Shown: positions 26,487 through 33,968, numbered from the stretch's first letter. The stretch is DNA of 55,404 nt from an uncultured Christensenellaceae bacterium (GCA_910586985.1 CAJUKK010000013.1:1-55404); one strand, 5' to 3'. Notes: generated from the sequence alone by a model not told the origin. A program made the numbers and translations.

Positions 26487-26554
26487 ACTACGAACGTAGT
26501 ATATTATATCAACTACATTCGTAGTTGTCAAGCACTTTTAACTACAATTGTGTT
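26487..26554. promoter_or_regulatory. Three operator copies in the XRE / DUF6809-like divergent promoter
   Basis: ACTACGAACGTAGT (26487-26500), ACTACATTCGTAGT (26512-26525) and a degenerate ACTACAATTGTGTT (26541-26554) share the form ACTAC-N4-GTAGT. The second sits between the -35 and -10 of the minus-strand promoter, the first just after its -10, and the third over the region before the XRE gene. The layout is that of a small repressor switch. Confidence 0.75.
26503..26531 (-). promoter_or_regulatory. Promoter of the DUF6809-like gene
   Basis: Perfect consensus TTGACA (26526-26531) and TATAAT (26503-26508), 17-bp spacer, on the minus strand. The spacer is filled by the second operator, so binding there should block RNA polymerase. 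Confidence 0.8.
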
Positions 26555-26565
26555 ATAATAATCCT

Positions 26566-26772
26566 ATGGAAAAAATTGCTCACATTTTAAAAAGTTTACG
26601 TGAAGAACACGGATTATCTCAAGCACAACTTGCGAAAGAAACGGGGCTTAGCCAAGGCGCAATCACTTTTTGGGAGACAGGAAAAAGAGTTCCCAATGCG
26701 ATAGCCGTTATAACGCTTGCAAATTATTTTGACGTATCCACCGACTATTTATTAGGCGTTAGCAAAGATTAA
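26566..26772 (+). CDS. XRE-family (Cro/CI-type) transcriptional regulator
   Basis: A 68-aa protein made of one helix-turn-helix domain: MEKIAHILKSLREEHGLSQ, AQLAKETGLSQGAITFWETG (recognition helix), and NYFDVSTDYLLGV. There is no added sensor domain. ATG at 26566 has no ribosome-binding site, and a TATAAT (26554-26559) lies 6 nt before it, so translation may start on a leaderless mRNA, as for lambda cI. An upstream TTG frame start at 26548 is less likely. It probably represses the divergent gene and itself through the shared operators. A strong terminator follows at 26875. Confidence 0.88.
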   Translation: MEKIAHILKSLREEHGLSQAQLAKETGLSQGAITFWETGKRVPNAIAVITLANYFDVSTDYLLGVSKD

Positions 26773-26874
26773 TTTGTCATATAATTTTTACTATAGTCTT
26801 ATGATATCACATTAAAATAGAAAATAAATCAATTATTACAATTGGACTTAATAAATTAGTAAAATTGTCAACAA

Positions 26875-26910
26875 GACCCCGCATTGCAATAGCAATGCGG
26901 GGTCTTTATT
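26875..26910 (+). terminator. Terminator after the XRE gene
   Basis: GACCCCGCATTGC / GCAATGCGGGGTC, 13-bp perfect stem with AATA loop, followed by TTTATTT. Its right arm is also the first part of the 206-bp tandem repeat. Confidence 0.85.
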
Positions 26911-27099
26911 TAGATAAAATTCTTGTGCGAGGAAAACCGCGTTTTTCCGCTGCACGCCACAATTTGCGCAAAGCGTTGCGCTTGTTGTTTTTTTTAGATT
27001 GAAAGTGCGCGCGGCAATAAAACCGTAAATAGCAAAAGGGTAATTACGCTCGAAGGATTTGTTTTGCGGTTTTGAAAAGAAATCCTTCGAAACTTAAAG
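26894..27099. repeat. 206-bp tandem repeat, copy 1
   Basis: It begins with the right arm of the terminator above (AATGCGGGGTCT) and runs to CTTAAAG. It contains a perfect 11-bp hairpin TCGAAGGATTT / AAATCCTTCGA near its end, plus GCGCAA/TTGCGC and GGAAAA/TTTTCC stems. About nine substitutions and one T-run indel separate it from copy 2. No coding potential recognised. Confidence 0.85.
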
Positions 27100-27304
27100 A
27101 ATGCGGGGTCTTAATTTAGATAAAATTCTTGTGCGAGGAAAACCGCGCTTTTCCGCTGCACGCCCCAATTTGCGCAAAGCGTTGCGCTTGTTGTTTTTTT
27201 AGATTGAAAGCGCGCGCGGCGATAAAGCTGTAAATAGCATAAGAGTAATTACGCTCGAAGGATTTGTTTTGCGGTTTTGAAAAGAAATCCTTCGAAACTT
27301 AAAG
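27100..27304. repeat. 206-bp tandem repeat, copy 2
   Basis: It directly abuts copy 1. Its last bases (CTTAAAG) overlap the leuA stop codon (27299-27301), so the end of leuA lies inside the repeat. The stem-loop at its end could serve as the leuA terminator on the minus strand, though there is no clear T-run. Confidence 0.8.
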
Positions 27305-28948
27305 GTAGCGATTCAACGCGCACACCAAAGCATTGATAGAAGCGCACGTGATATCCGAGTGTTCGCCCACGCCCCAGCGCACCTTACCGCCGTTTTCCAC
27401 GCCGATATAGGTGACGGCGTTAGCCGAAGACCCGCGGGAGAGCGCGTGCTGTTCGTAACCCGTTAGCGTATAATCGATATTAAAATGCTTTTTCAGCGCA
27501 TTGGACACTGCGTCGATCCGACCGTTCCCGTACGCCTCTACAAACGTGCGTTTATCGCCCTCTATCACCTCTATTTCCGCAACGATACCGTCCTCCTGAC
27601 GGAAATGCACCTCGCCGAGGTCGAATATCCCGCGCGGCTTGATAAAGGTCGTTTCGAACACCTCGTACACCTCCGCCGCCTTCAATTCCTTATGCCGCGT
27701 ATCCGAAACGTGTTTTGCAACGTACCCCATCGCCTCGCGCAAGCCGGCGGGCATTTTAAATCCGTACGCCTGTTCGAGCACATAGCTTACGCCGCCTTTA
27801 CCCGACTGCGAATTGATACGGATCACGTCAGAATCGTATTCCCTGCCCACGTCCTTGGGATCGATGGGAAGATAGGGTACGTCCCACACCTCGCGCCCCG
27901 TTTCGGCGCGGAAATTCATGCCCTTTGCGATCGCATCCTGATGAGAGCCGGAAAACGCGGCAAACACAAGCTCGCCCGCATACGGCTGACGGGGCGAAAC
28001 GTTGAGGCCGGTAAACAGCTCGTATTTTTTTGCAATGCGCGTCATATCCGAAAAATCAAGTCCCGTTTCCACGCCCTGCGAATACATATTCATAGCGAGG
28101 GTCACGAGATCGCAATTTCCCGTACGTTCACCGTTGCCGAACAGCGTACCCTCTACGCGGTCGGCACCTGCAAGCAAGCCGAACTCCGCGGCTGCAATAC
28201 CCGTGCCGCGGTCGTTATGCGGGTGTATGGAGAGGACGACGTTCTCTCTTCCGCTGATGTATTTATTCAGAAACTCCACCTGTTGGGCATAGACATGCGG
28301 CATGGCGTTTTCGACCGTGGCGGGTAGATTGATAATCGCCTTTCGCTCCGCAACCGGCTGCCATACGTCGAGCACCGCGTTTACGACTTCCAGCGCGTAC
28401 TCGGGTTCCGTACCCGTAAAACTTTCGGGCGAGTATTCGAAACGGTAGTTTTCCCCCGCCCGCTCGGTAAGCTCCTTTAAAAGCCTTGCGCCGTCCACCG
28501 CAATGCGTTTGATATCGTCCTTCGTACGTTTAAAGACCTGTTCGCGCTGTGCGACGGAAGTGGAATTATACACGTGCACGATCGCGTTCTTTGCGCCCTG
28601 AATCGCCTCAAACGTGCGCTCGATGATATGTTCGCGCGCCTGCGTCAGAACCTGTACCGTTACGTCGTCGGGAATGAGATTCTGCTCGATCAACGCGCGC
28701 ATAAAGTCATATTCCGTCTCGCTTGCGGCGGGGAAACCGACTTCGATCTCTTTAAATCCGATCTGCGTCAAAAGGCGGAAAAAATCCAACTTAGCCTCGA
28801 GGTTCATCGGTTCGACAAGCGCCTGATTTCCGTCGCGGAGGTCGACGCTGCACCATACGGGCGCACGGTCGATCGCGTCCTTTTTCGCCCACTCGAAACA
28901 GGGTTCGGGGGGCAGCAAGTACTGCTTACAATATTTTTTCGGATTCAC
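27299..28948 (-). CDS. leuA: 2-isopropylmalate synthase
   Basis: The 549-aa enzyme joins acetyl-CoA to 2-ketoisovalerate, the first step of leucine synthesis. The catalytic barrel has WCSVDLRDGNQALVEPM (about residue 35), EVGFPAASETEYDF, SIHPHNDRGTGIAAAEFG (metal-binding His pair) and FGNGERTGNCDLVTLAMN. The C-terminal LeuA allosteric domain is present (about 420-549). Length and sequence fit the long class found in yeast, actinobacteria and some Clostridia. GTG at 28948 follows AGAAGAGGTG with 6-nt spacing; the open frame also allows a GTG at 28981 with a poor site. The stop codon lies in a 206-bp repeat. No leuB, leuC or leuD follows. Confidence 0.95.
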   Translation of the reverse strand: MNPKKYCKQYLLPPEPCFEWAKKDAIDRAPVWCSVDLRDGNQALVEPMNLEAKLDFFRLLTQIGFKEIEVGFPAASETEYDFMRALIEQNLIPDDVTVQVLTQAREHIIERTFEAIQGAKNAIVHVYNSTSVAQREQVFKRTKDDIKRIAVDGARLLKELTERAGENYRFEYSPESFTGTEPEYALEVVNAVLDVWQPVAERKAIINLPATVENAMPHVYAQQVEFLNKYISGRENVVLSIHPHNDRGTGIAAAEFGLLAGADRVEGTLFGNGERTGNCDLVTLAMNMYSQGVETGLDFSDMTRIAKKYELFTGLNVSPRQPYAGELVFAAFSGSHQDAIAKGMNFRAETGREVWDVPYLPIDPKDVGREYDSDVIRINSQSGKGGVSYVLEQAYGFKMPAGLREAMGYVAKHVSDTRHKELKAAEVYEVFETTFIKPRGIFDLGEVHFRQEDGIVAEIEVIEGDKRTFVEAYGNGRIDAVSNALKKHFNIDYTLTGYEQHALSRGSSANAVTYIGVENGGKVRWGVGEHSDITCASINALVCALNRYL

Positions 28949-29087
28949 GGCGGACACCTCTTCTCTTCGATTCTCTTTCACAGCTCAAACAAGCACTGTA
29001 AAACGTATATCTTTTGTTTATTTTATCATATAAATGCAAAAAAAGCAAGTATTCTCCTGCTTTTCCCGCTTGTTTATTCAATATTAT

Positions 29088-29474
29088 CTATGAATTTGCA
29101 TTTTCAGCGCATTCGGCGCACAGTCCCGAAAACTCCACCGCGCAACCGTCCGCAAGAAACCCTTCCGTTTCAACCTCGCCGAGCGTAGCAAGCAAAGCGG
29201 GAGAAAACACGTCCCTGACCGCGCCGCAACGGCGGCAACGCGCATGAAAATGTTTGCTCAGCGTCGCGTCGTAGCGCACGTCGCTGTCCCGAAAGCTCAG
29301 CTTTACCGCCCGCCCCTCTTCCGCAAACGCAGAGAGCACGCGGAACACCGTCCCGCGGCTGAGCGTGGGGTGCGTCTCGTGAACGCGCTCGTAAAGCTCG
29401 GTCGCAGAAGGATGCCCGAGCGCGCAGAGCGCCTCGTATACGATGCGTTTTTGTTTCGTATTCCGCTGATTCAC
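29088..29474 (-). CDS. perR: Fur-family peroxide-type repressor (PerR-like)
   Basis: The 128-aa Fur-family regulator has an N-terminal winged helix (RNTKQKRIVYEAL, PTLSRGTVFRVLSAFAEEG), the metal segment VRYDATLSKHFHARCRRCG and a second Cys pair (GLCAEC) for structural zinc. The Asp in RYDA is what PerR has where Fur usually has Glu. The start is a GTG with AGGATAAAA upstream. Its promoter overlaps a near-match to the PerR box, which supports the PerR assignment and autoregulation. A Fur or Zur role cannot be excluded without the metal. Confidence 0.8.
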   Translation of the reverse strand: MNQRNTKQKRIVYEALCALGHPSATELYERVHETHPTLSRGTVFRVLSAFAEEGRAVKLSFRDSDVRYDATLSKHFHARCRRCGAVRDVFSPALLATLGEVETEGFLADGCAVEFSGLCAECAENANS

Positions 29475-29500
29475 CTTTTATCCTCGTAATTGAGATTTAT

Positions 29501-29537
29501 TCTTAATAATTATAACACAACTGCGGAGGCTTGTCAA
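29501..29537 (-). promoter_or_regulatory. perR: perR promoter with PerR-box-like operator
   Basis: TTGACA (29532-29537) and TATAAT (29509-29514), 17-bp spacer, minus strand. TTATAATTATTAAGA (29501-29515) matches the PerR consensus TTATAATNATTATAA at 13 of 15 positions and covers the -10 box. The -35 lies in the loop of the imperfect hairpin at 29521-29548. Confidence 0.7.
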
Positions 29538-29566
29538 CGCCCCCGCAGAAAAAAACGACTGTTAAA

Positions 29567-30349
29567 TTATTCCTCGTCCGGTTCGAGCGATTCCGCCTCG
29601 TCCGCATCCATGGTGTTTTCGTATTGGTTGCAAAATTCCGCAAACACCTCGTCGAGGAGCTGTTCGTCCTCGATGGTTTCGAGACGCTCGTCTTCCTCGC
29701 TCCCGACGATATGGAACACGGCGACCTCGTCTCCTTCTTCGTCGTCCTCTCCGGCAGATTCCTCCGCATCTTTGAGCGGCGTAAAGAATGCGTACCACTC
29801 GCCCTTGTACTCGATCGTTCCCACGTGCTCGAATTTAAGCGTGTTTCCCTCGTCGTCTACGAGTTCCACAACGTTGTCGTCCTCTTCGTAATCGTTCTTT
29901 TCCTCTTTCATGCTCATGTTCTGTTTCTCCTTTTTGATTTTGGAAAGATAGCCTTCGAGAATATACGCCGCGGCAAGCGAATCCACGCTCTGTTTGCGCT
30001 TGTCCCGCTTTACGCCCGACACGATCTGATCGCGCCGCGCCTCCAAAGTCGTAAAACGCTCGTCCTCGCACACGACGGGAAGTCTGCTCACGCGGCGCAA
30101 CGCGTCGATAAAACGTTGCGTCTTTTCCGTCTGAATGCTCGGCGTTCCGTCGAAATTAACGGGCAATCCGCATACGATCGTACCCGCGCCGCGCTCCTCG
30201 GCGATCCGTGCGATCGCCTTTACGTCCTCGTCAAACCGCCCCGTGCGAAAGTAAGTATCCGACGGAACGGCATATTCGTTAAACGGATCGCTGAACGCCG
30301 CGCCGATGCGTTTATCGCCGATATCGAATGCCGCAATACGTTTTTCCAT
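29567..30349 (-). CDS. ruvX: RuvX/YqgF fused to a DUF1292 domain
   Basis: A 260-aa two-part protein. Residues 1-140 are YqgF/RuvX, an RNase H-fold nuclease implicated in Holliday junction and 16S rRNA end processing, with FDIGDKRIGAAFSDP, IVCGLPVNFDGTPS, EDERFTTLEA and VDSLAAAYILEGYL. Residues about 155-260 are a DUF1292 protein (VELVDDEGNTLKFEHVGTIE, YKGEWYAFFTPL), very acidic. In most Clostridia these are two adjacent genes. Here no stop separates them, yet AAGGAG followed 9 nt later by ATG (29915-29917) remains at the joint, so a free DUF1292 protein may also be made. Whether the fusion is real depends on the read quality at the joint. Confidence 0.88.
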   Translation of the reverse strand: MEKRIAAFDIGDKRIGAAFSDPFNEYAVPSDTYFRTGRFDEDVKAIARIAEERGAGTIVCGLPVNFDGTPSIQTEKTQRFIDALRRVSRLPVVCEDERFTTLEARRDQIVSGVKRDKRKQSVDSLAAAYILEGYLSKIKKEKQNMSMKEEKNDYEEDDNVVELVDDEGNTLKFEHVGTIEYKGEWYAFFTPLKDAEESAGEDDEEGDEVAVFHIVGSEEDERLETIEDEQLLDEVFAEFCNQYENTMDADEAESLEPDEE

Positions 30350-30390
30350 AACCGTATTTTAACACAATCCCGCGCGCTTGTCAATGGAAA

Positions 30391-30421
30391 AAAGAGCATT
30401 GCCGTTCAGGCAATGCTCTTT
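30391..30421 (-). terminator. Terminator after the small membrane-protein gene
   Basis: AAAGAGCATTGCC / GGCAATGCTCTTT, 13-bp arms, followed by TTTTTT on the minus strand. Confidence 0.85.
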
Positions 30422-30429
30422 CCGAAGCG

Positions 30430-30636
30430 TCAGGACTTCTTTTCTTTTTTCTCAGATTTTCCCTGCATATCGTTCTGTTGCATCTGATTGAGACGTTCGT
30501 CCATCATTTCGTCCATCTTCTGCATCAGGTCTGCCTGGCTCTTTTTCACAAGCGAACGAGCCTTATAGCTGTTGGCTACGATGAGCGCGCCGCCCACTGC
30601 GCCAAGCGCAAGTCCGAGACAAAATATTTTTTCCAT
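30430..30636 (-). CDS. Small membrane-anchored coiled-coil protein
   Basis: A 68-aa hypothetical protein. A single N-terminal helix (IFCLGLALGAVGGALIVA) is followed by a charged, Met/Gln-rich region likely to form a helix or coiled coil (DLMQKMDEMMDERLNQMQQ) and a Lys-rich end. ATG at 30634-30636 is chosen because GGAGGAGAAT precedes it; the open frame upstream lies in the neighbouring gene. No family recognised. It is probably co-transcribed with the Myb-like gene upstream. Confidence 0.65.
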   Translation of the reverse strand: MEKIFCLGLALGAVGGALIVANSYKARSLVKKSQADLMQKMDEMMDERLNQMQQNDMQGKSEKKEKKS

Positions 30637-30691
30637 ATTCTCCTCCGTACGGATCTCTCCGTCCTTTTCAGTTTGTGAAAGTATGAGCCGC

Positions 30692-31264
30692 TTATTCCTC
30701 TCTTTCCTTGCGTAATTTTTCCAATTCCGCGCGCAACATTTCGTTTTCCTTACGCAAATTTCCCGCAAGTCTTGCGTAAAGCGCGTCGATCTCCCGTTCG
30801 AGTTTGCGCTGCAAAAAAGTCTTTTCTTCGGGATAACCGGCGTCGCGCGCCGCTTGCGCCACACGCTCGGGTTGTTTTTTAAGCAGGTTACGGTACTTAT
30901 TCTGCATGCGTAACATGAGCCGCTCGTCTCCGTTTGCAAGATTGATGATTGCGCGGCGCACCGAATAGCCCTTGCTCTTTTCGGCAAGAATCGCCTTTAA
31001 CAGCTCGTCCGTCTCCGATTCGGTAAACGGGCGGATATCTCCGGCGGTAAGATTTTTTCCGTCGAGCAGCCGCCCTACACGCTCGTCGCCTCTGCTTTTG
31101 AGGAGCGCGTAATAGTAGTTGCGCACGCTGCCCTTTGCGCGGCTGTGCTCTTTGCCATACGTTTCGAACAGATAAGATAGCGTTTTACCCATATTTTTTC
31201 CCGTGTAAATATATTCAATCAGCCCCGTAGCCTCTTCTTCCGTGTAGCCGTTAATCTTATTCAT
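30692..31264 (-). CDS. Myb/RsfA-like DNA-binding protein with C-terminal coiled coil
   Basis: A 190-aa protein. The N-terminal 60 residues (INGYTEEEATGLIEYIYTGK, then RAKGSVRNYYYALL) have the spacing of the Myb-like domain of RsfA-type regulators in spore formers. The middle has a second helical segment (PFTESETDELLKAIL, GYSVRRAIINLANGDERLMLRMQNKYR) that repeats that logic. The C-terminus is a coiled coil (REIDALYARLAGNLRKENEM). ATG at 31262-31264 follows GAGGTGGTTT. A transcription regulator of sporulation is plausible but inferred. Confidence 0.6.
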   Translation of the reverse strand: MNKINGYTEEEATGLIEYIYTGKNMGKTLSYLFETYGKEHSRAKGSVRNYYYALLKSRGDERVGRLLDGKNLTAGDIRPFTESETDELLKAILAEKSKGYSVRRAIINLANGDERLMLRMQNKYRNLLKKQPERVAQAARDAGYPEEKTFLQRKLEREIDALYARLAGNLRKENEMLRAELEKLRKEREE

Positions 31265-31322
31265 AAACCACCTCGGAAAAATTGTTGACATAATTTTATC
31301 CCATTATACATTAAATATCACT

Positions 31323-32207
31323 ATGCGGGTATATTTTTTATCGGAACAAACTGCCGCGTTATTTATCGGCGGCATCTATCTCGGACTTGTCGACGGATTC
31401 GAACGCTCTTTAACGCTCGAGCCAAAGGACGGACTGTTCGTCGAAATCAAGCCTATCGGCGGATTTGCGCCTCTTTCCTTCCGTCTTGACGAAGCGTTTC
31501 TGCTCGATCCGCCCGCAGGCGTAAAACTCTATTACACCGCAAACGGCGTTGCCGTCTACGCATACGATTTTATCTATGCCGACCAATCGTTGAAAGTATT
31601 AAAACAGGAGCGACTCGGCGGAGCGCTCCTTACCCTCTGCATGCAGGGAAAATTACAGCTTAATCTCGAAAACGAAACGGGATTTCATATTATTCAACTG
31701 CCCGAGTCATTTTTGACCTGTGAATTTTCGTTGCGAAAGGAAGGCTATCTTCTGACGGGAAACAACGCATTTGCACTGCTCTCAAAAGACGGTAAAATCA
31801 GCGTGCTTTCGGAAGGGCGGATTATCCAATCGGGCGAAACGCTCCAAGCGGAAGTTTTTTTCCGCGACAGCGCGGGACACACCGCCGTGTGCGAATGGGA
31901 CGAAGGTAAACTAATCTCGTGCACGCTCCGCGCCCAACACGCGCCCGATGCGTCTACGCTTGCGCTCGCGCTCTTTGAAAGCGTACTTATCGGCGCAGAC
32001 TGCACGCCCCTGCTCAGCGACGATCTGGCGCAAAAAGCAGACGACCTGAAAGAATTTACGGGCGACTTTAAACACGTGATCCTATGCCGCGAAAAGAATA
32101 CCGCAGGGCTTGTATATCTGCGTCGCGAACGAATCTACGATCTACGGTATTTCCGTATTGAAACGGAAAACGGAAAAATAAGCAATGTTTTGCCCCTATC
32201 GGAATGA
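31323..32207 (+). CDS. Conserved-looking protein of unknown function
   Basis: A 294-aa soluble protein with no signal peptide, membrane helix or motif that I recognise. Predicted content is mostly beta strands, with alternating Gly/hydrophobic segments (LFIGGIYLGLVDGFERSLTL; GKLQLNLENETGFHIIQLP). The last third is more helical (LALALFESVLIGADCTPLL). ATG at 31323 has no ribosome-binding site; TTGACA lies at 31285-31290 and a poor -10 about 10 nt before the ATG, so initiation may be leaderless. It is divergent from the Myb-like gene and ends in a shared terminator with the lipoprotein gene. Confidence 0.6.
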   Translation: MRVYFLSEQTAALFIGGIYLGLVDGFERSLTLEPKDGLFVEIKPIGGFAPLSFRLDEAFLLDPPAGVKLYYTANGVAVYAYDFIYADQSLKVLKQERLGGALLTLCMQGKLQLNLENETGFHIIQLPESFLTCEFSLRKEGYLLTGNNAFALLSKDGKISVLSEGRIIQSGETLQAEVFFRDSAGHTAVCEWDEGKLISCTLRAQHAPDASTLALALFESVLIGADCTPLLSDDLAQKADDLKEFTGDFKHVILCREKNTAGLVYLRRERIYDLRYFRIETENGKISNVLPLSE

Positions 32208-32278
32208 CTGCAACTCGCTTTGCAGTAAGCTAATTTTAATAATATGTTGTCGACCGCATATGTTGCGATATGCAACAA

Positions 32279-32310
32279 AAAACAGCCGCCAAAAGGGGCG
32301 GCTGTTTTTA
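32279..32310. terminator. Bidirectional terminator between converging genes
   Basis: AAAACAGCCGCC / GGCGGCTGTTTT with A and T runs on both sides, serving the plus-strand unknown gene and the minus-strand lipoprotein. Confidence 0.85.
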
Positions 32311-32317
32311 ATAGATT

Positions 32318-33181
32318 TTAATATTTGTTGACTTTAACGGATTTAATAATTATCGGCTCGATCGGAACATTAAACGTTGCCGAAATAATTGCATTACGTA
32401 CCGAATCAACAGGATCGTATTGATTGATATTTCGCTCCGTATGCTCTTCCGTAAAAGACTGACCTTCCGAAAGTTCGCTCGTAAAATCAGAAATCGCCGT
32501 CAAAAGACCGTCCTCGCCGTTTAATTGGTTTTCAAAGTCCATCGCCATGCCGAACACGCAATAGAGCGACTCGCTTGCAGGTTTGCTTTCGCCTGTAAAC
32601 GTATAAAAGAGCGAAGTCGCGCTGTTATACTTATATTCGCTGTTGCTCTGAATCTCGTTATTGCCGCTGCGGAGCGTATAGACGCGCGTATTATCCGTAC
32701 CTTTATCGGTATAGTACATCACGAGCGCACCCGCCGTATGCGTGTACTTGGAACCGTTTACGCTTACACCGTTTTTCGAAAACTCGCCGTAAACCGTGTT
32801 CATACCCGTCGCACGGTCATCCGTCTGAAAAACCGACTGCGTTAAATCATAATCCTTGACCGCTTCAAAATAATTTTTTTCGACAAGCGTACCGTCTTCG
32901 TACGTATATCCGCCCGCGAAGAGATTTGCGGAATCGTAATCGTGCACGCAAAGTCCCTCATAATAGCCGTTATCCGCAAGCTCGATAAAATGCTGAACGG
33001 TTTGCGGCGCGGACTTGCGCGAGAGTTTATAGTCTACTTCGTAGTCTTTTCCGTTAAAAGTATAGGTAATGGTAATTTCGGGGTTATCCGTTGAACAGCC
33101 GCTGAACATCGCCGTTGCGCCGACCGCAAGAACCGCGGCTACGCCGATTGTTGCCACGCGGCGGAAAAGTTTCTTCTTCAC
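32318..33181 (-). CDS. Cyclophilin-like peptidyl-prolyl isomerase lipoprotein
   Basis: A 287-aa exported protein. The signal peptide ends in a lipobox (MFSGC, Cys at about residue 29), so it should be anchored on the outer face of the membrane. The body resembles a cyclophilin fold: KLSRKSAPQTVQHFIELADN, then YYEGLCVHDYDSANLFAGG, which corresponds to the YDGTIFHRVIPGFMIQGG region but lacks the usual FHR catalytic Arg. Isomerase activity is therefore doubtful; a chaperone role in protein folding is possible. GTG at 33181 follows AAGGAGCAAATCAG. Promoter TTGACG/TAAAAT (33224-33252) with 17-bp spacing. Confidence 0.75.
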   Translation of the reverse strand: MKKKLFRRVATIGVAAVLAVGATAMFSGCSTDNPEITITYTFNGKDYEVDYKLSRKSAPQTVQHFIELADNGYYEGLCVHDYDSANLFAGGYTYEDGTLVEKNYFEAVKDYDLTQSVFQTDDRATGMNTVYGEFSKNGVSVNGSKYTHTAGALVMYYTDKGTDNTRVYTLRSGNNEIQSNSEYKYNSATSLFYTFTGESKPASESLYCVFGMAMDFENQLNGEDGLLTAISDFTSELSEGQSFTEEHTERNINQYDPVDSVRNAIISATFNVPIEPIIIKSVKVNKY

Positions 33182-33223
33182 CTGATTTGCTCCTTATAAC
33201 ATACCCTTTCAGGATACTCTTCT

Positions 33224-33252
33224 ATTTTAACGATAATTAGGCTTTCCGTCAA
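33224..33252 (-). promoter_or_regulatory. Promoter of the cyclophilin-like lipoprotein
   Basis: TTGACG (33247-33252) and TAAAAT (33224-33229) on the minus strand, 17-bp spacer. Confidence 0.6.
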
Positions 33253-33509
33253 GTACTTTCGCCCTCTTTGCGGTGAAAATTCTGTGTAGAACATATATAG
33301 CAAAAAGTCTCTGCTGCTTATCACTGTTCTCGTCGGCAATTCATAGGTAAGCAATAAGCAAAAAACAGTCCCTAAAATTTGAATGGTAGCGGTAATAAAT
33401 GTGCAAAATTAAAATATCCTGATTGTAAAGAAAAGTGTCGGTGTAAAAACATTATGATTAAGTCAAACAAAGAATAAACCTACGGAATTTTAAAACAATA
33501 TCTGCAACA
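33253..33509. other. AT-rich intergenic stretch with a possible gene fragment
   Basis: There is no complete gene here. On the plus strand 33379-33477 can be read as about 32 codons with a Cys-rich end (NKCAKLKYPDCKEKCRCKN) and a stop, but it has no ribosome-binding site and is probably the remains of a lost gene. This is where rpoB would be expected in most Firmicutes. Confidence 0.4.
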
Positions 33510-33544
33510 AAAACGCTCTTGAATTGTTTATTCAAGAGCGTTTT
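33510..33544 (-). terminator. rplL terminator
   Basis: AAAACGCTCTTGAA / TTCAAGAGCGTTTT, 14-bp perfect arms, followed on the minus strand by TTTTTG. It closes the ribosomal operon right after rplL. Confidence 0.9.
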
Positions 33545-33566
33545 GCCAAAGTTTTTAATTTTCGGA

Positions 33567-33938
33567 TTACTCCAAAACAGCGGTTGCGCCGGCTGCCTTG
33601 AGCTTTTCGATTGCAGCGTCTGCATCTGCCTTGGGAACAGCTTCCTTCAAAACGCCCATCGTCTCGACGGCTTTCTTCGCCTCTGCAAGACCAAGACCCG
33701 TGAATTCACGGACAGCCTTGATAACGCCGATCTTGTTTGCGCCGATGTCTTTGAGGACAATATTGAACTCCGTCTTCTCCTCAGCCGCGGGAGCAGCCTC
33801 AGCCGCGCCTGCCGCGCCTGCAACTGCCACGGGAGCAGCAGCGGATACGCCAAACTCCTCTTCAAGTGCTTTTACAAGGTCGTTGAGCTCAACGACGGTC
33901 ATTGCTTTTACTTCTTCAATCAACTTCTGAACATCCAT
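33567..33938 (-). CDS. rplL: 50S ribosomal protein L7/L12
   Basis: The 123-aa stalk protein, present in several copies per ribosome, recruits translation GTPases. It has an N-terminal dimerisation part (MDVQKLIEEVKAMTVVELND), an Ala/Glu hinge (AAPVAVAGAAGAAEAAPAAE), and the C-terminal domain EKTEFNIVLKDIGANKIGVI with VREFTGLGLAEAKKAVE. It follows rplJ by 30 nt and ends in a strong terminator, with no rpoB downstream. Confidence 0.98.
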   Translation of the reverse strand: MDVQKLIEEVKAMTVVELNDLVKALEEEFGVSAAAPVAVAGAAGAAEAAPAAEEKTEFNIVLKDIGANKIGVIKAVREFTGLGLAEAKKAVETMGVLKEAVPKADADAAIEKLKAAGATAVLE

Positions 33939-33968
33939 TGTTCTTATCTCCTTTTAAATTTTAGAAAA

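Noticed and set aside
25671..27304. CRISPR array
   Set aside because: The repeats are over 200 bp, occur only twice each and have no regular spacers; no cas genes are near.
29521..29548. Terminator for the RuvX-DUF1292 gene
   Set aside because: The hairpin CTGCGGAGGC / GCCCCCGCAG has its T-run on the wrong side (before it on the minus strand) and overlaps the perR -35 box.
33379..33477. Small Cys-rich gene on the plus strand
   Set aside because: There is no ribosome-binding site, the only start is TTG directly after a stop, and I recognise no family; kept only as a possible fragment.
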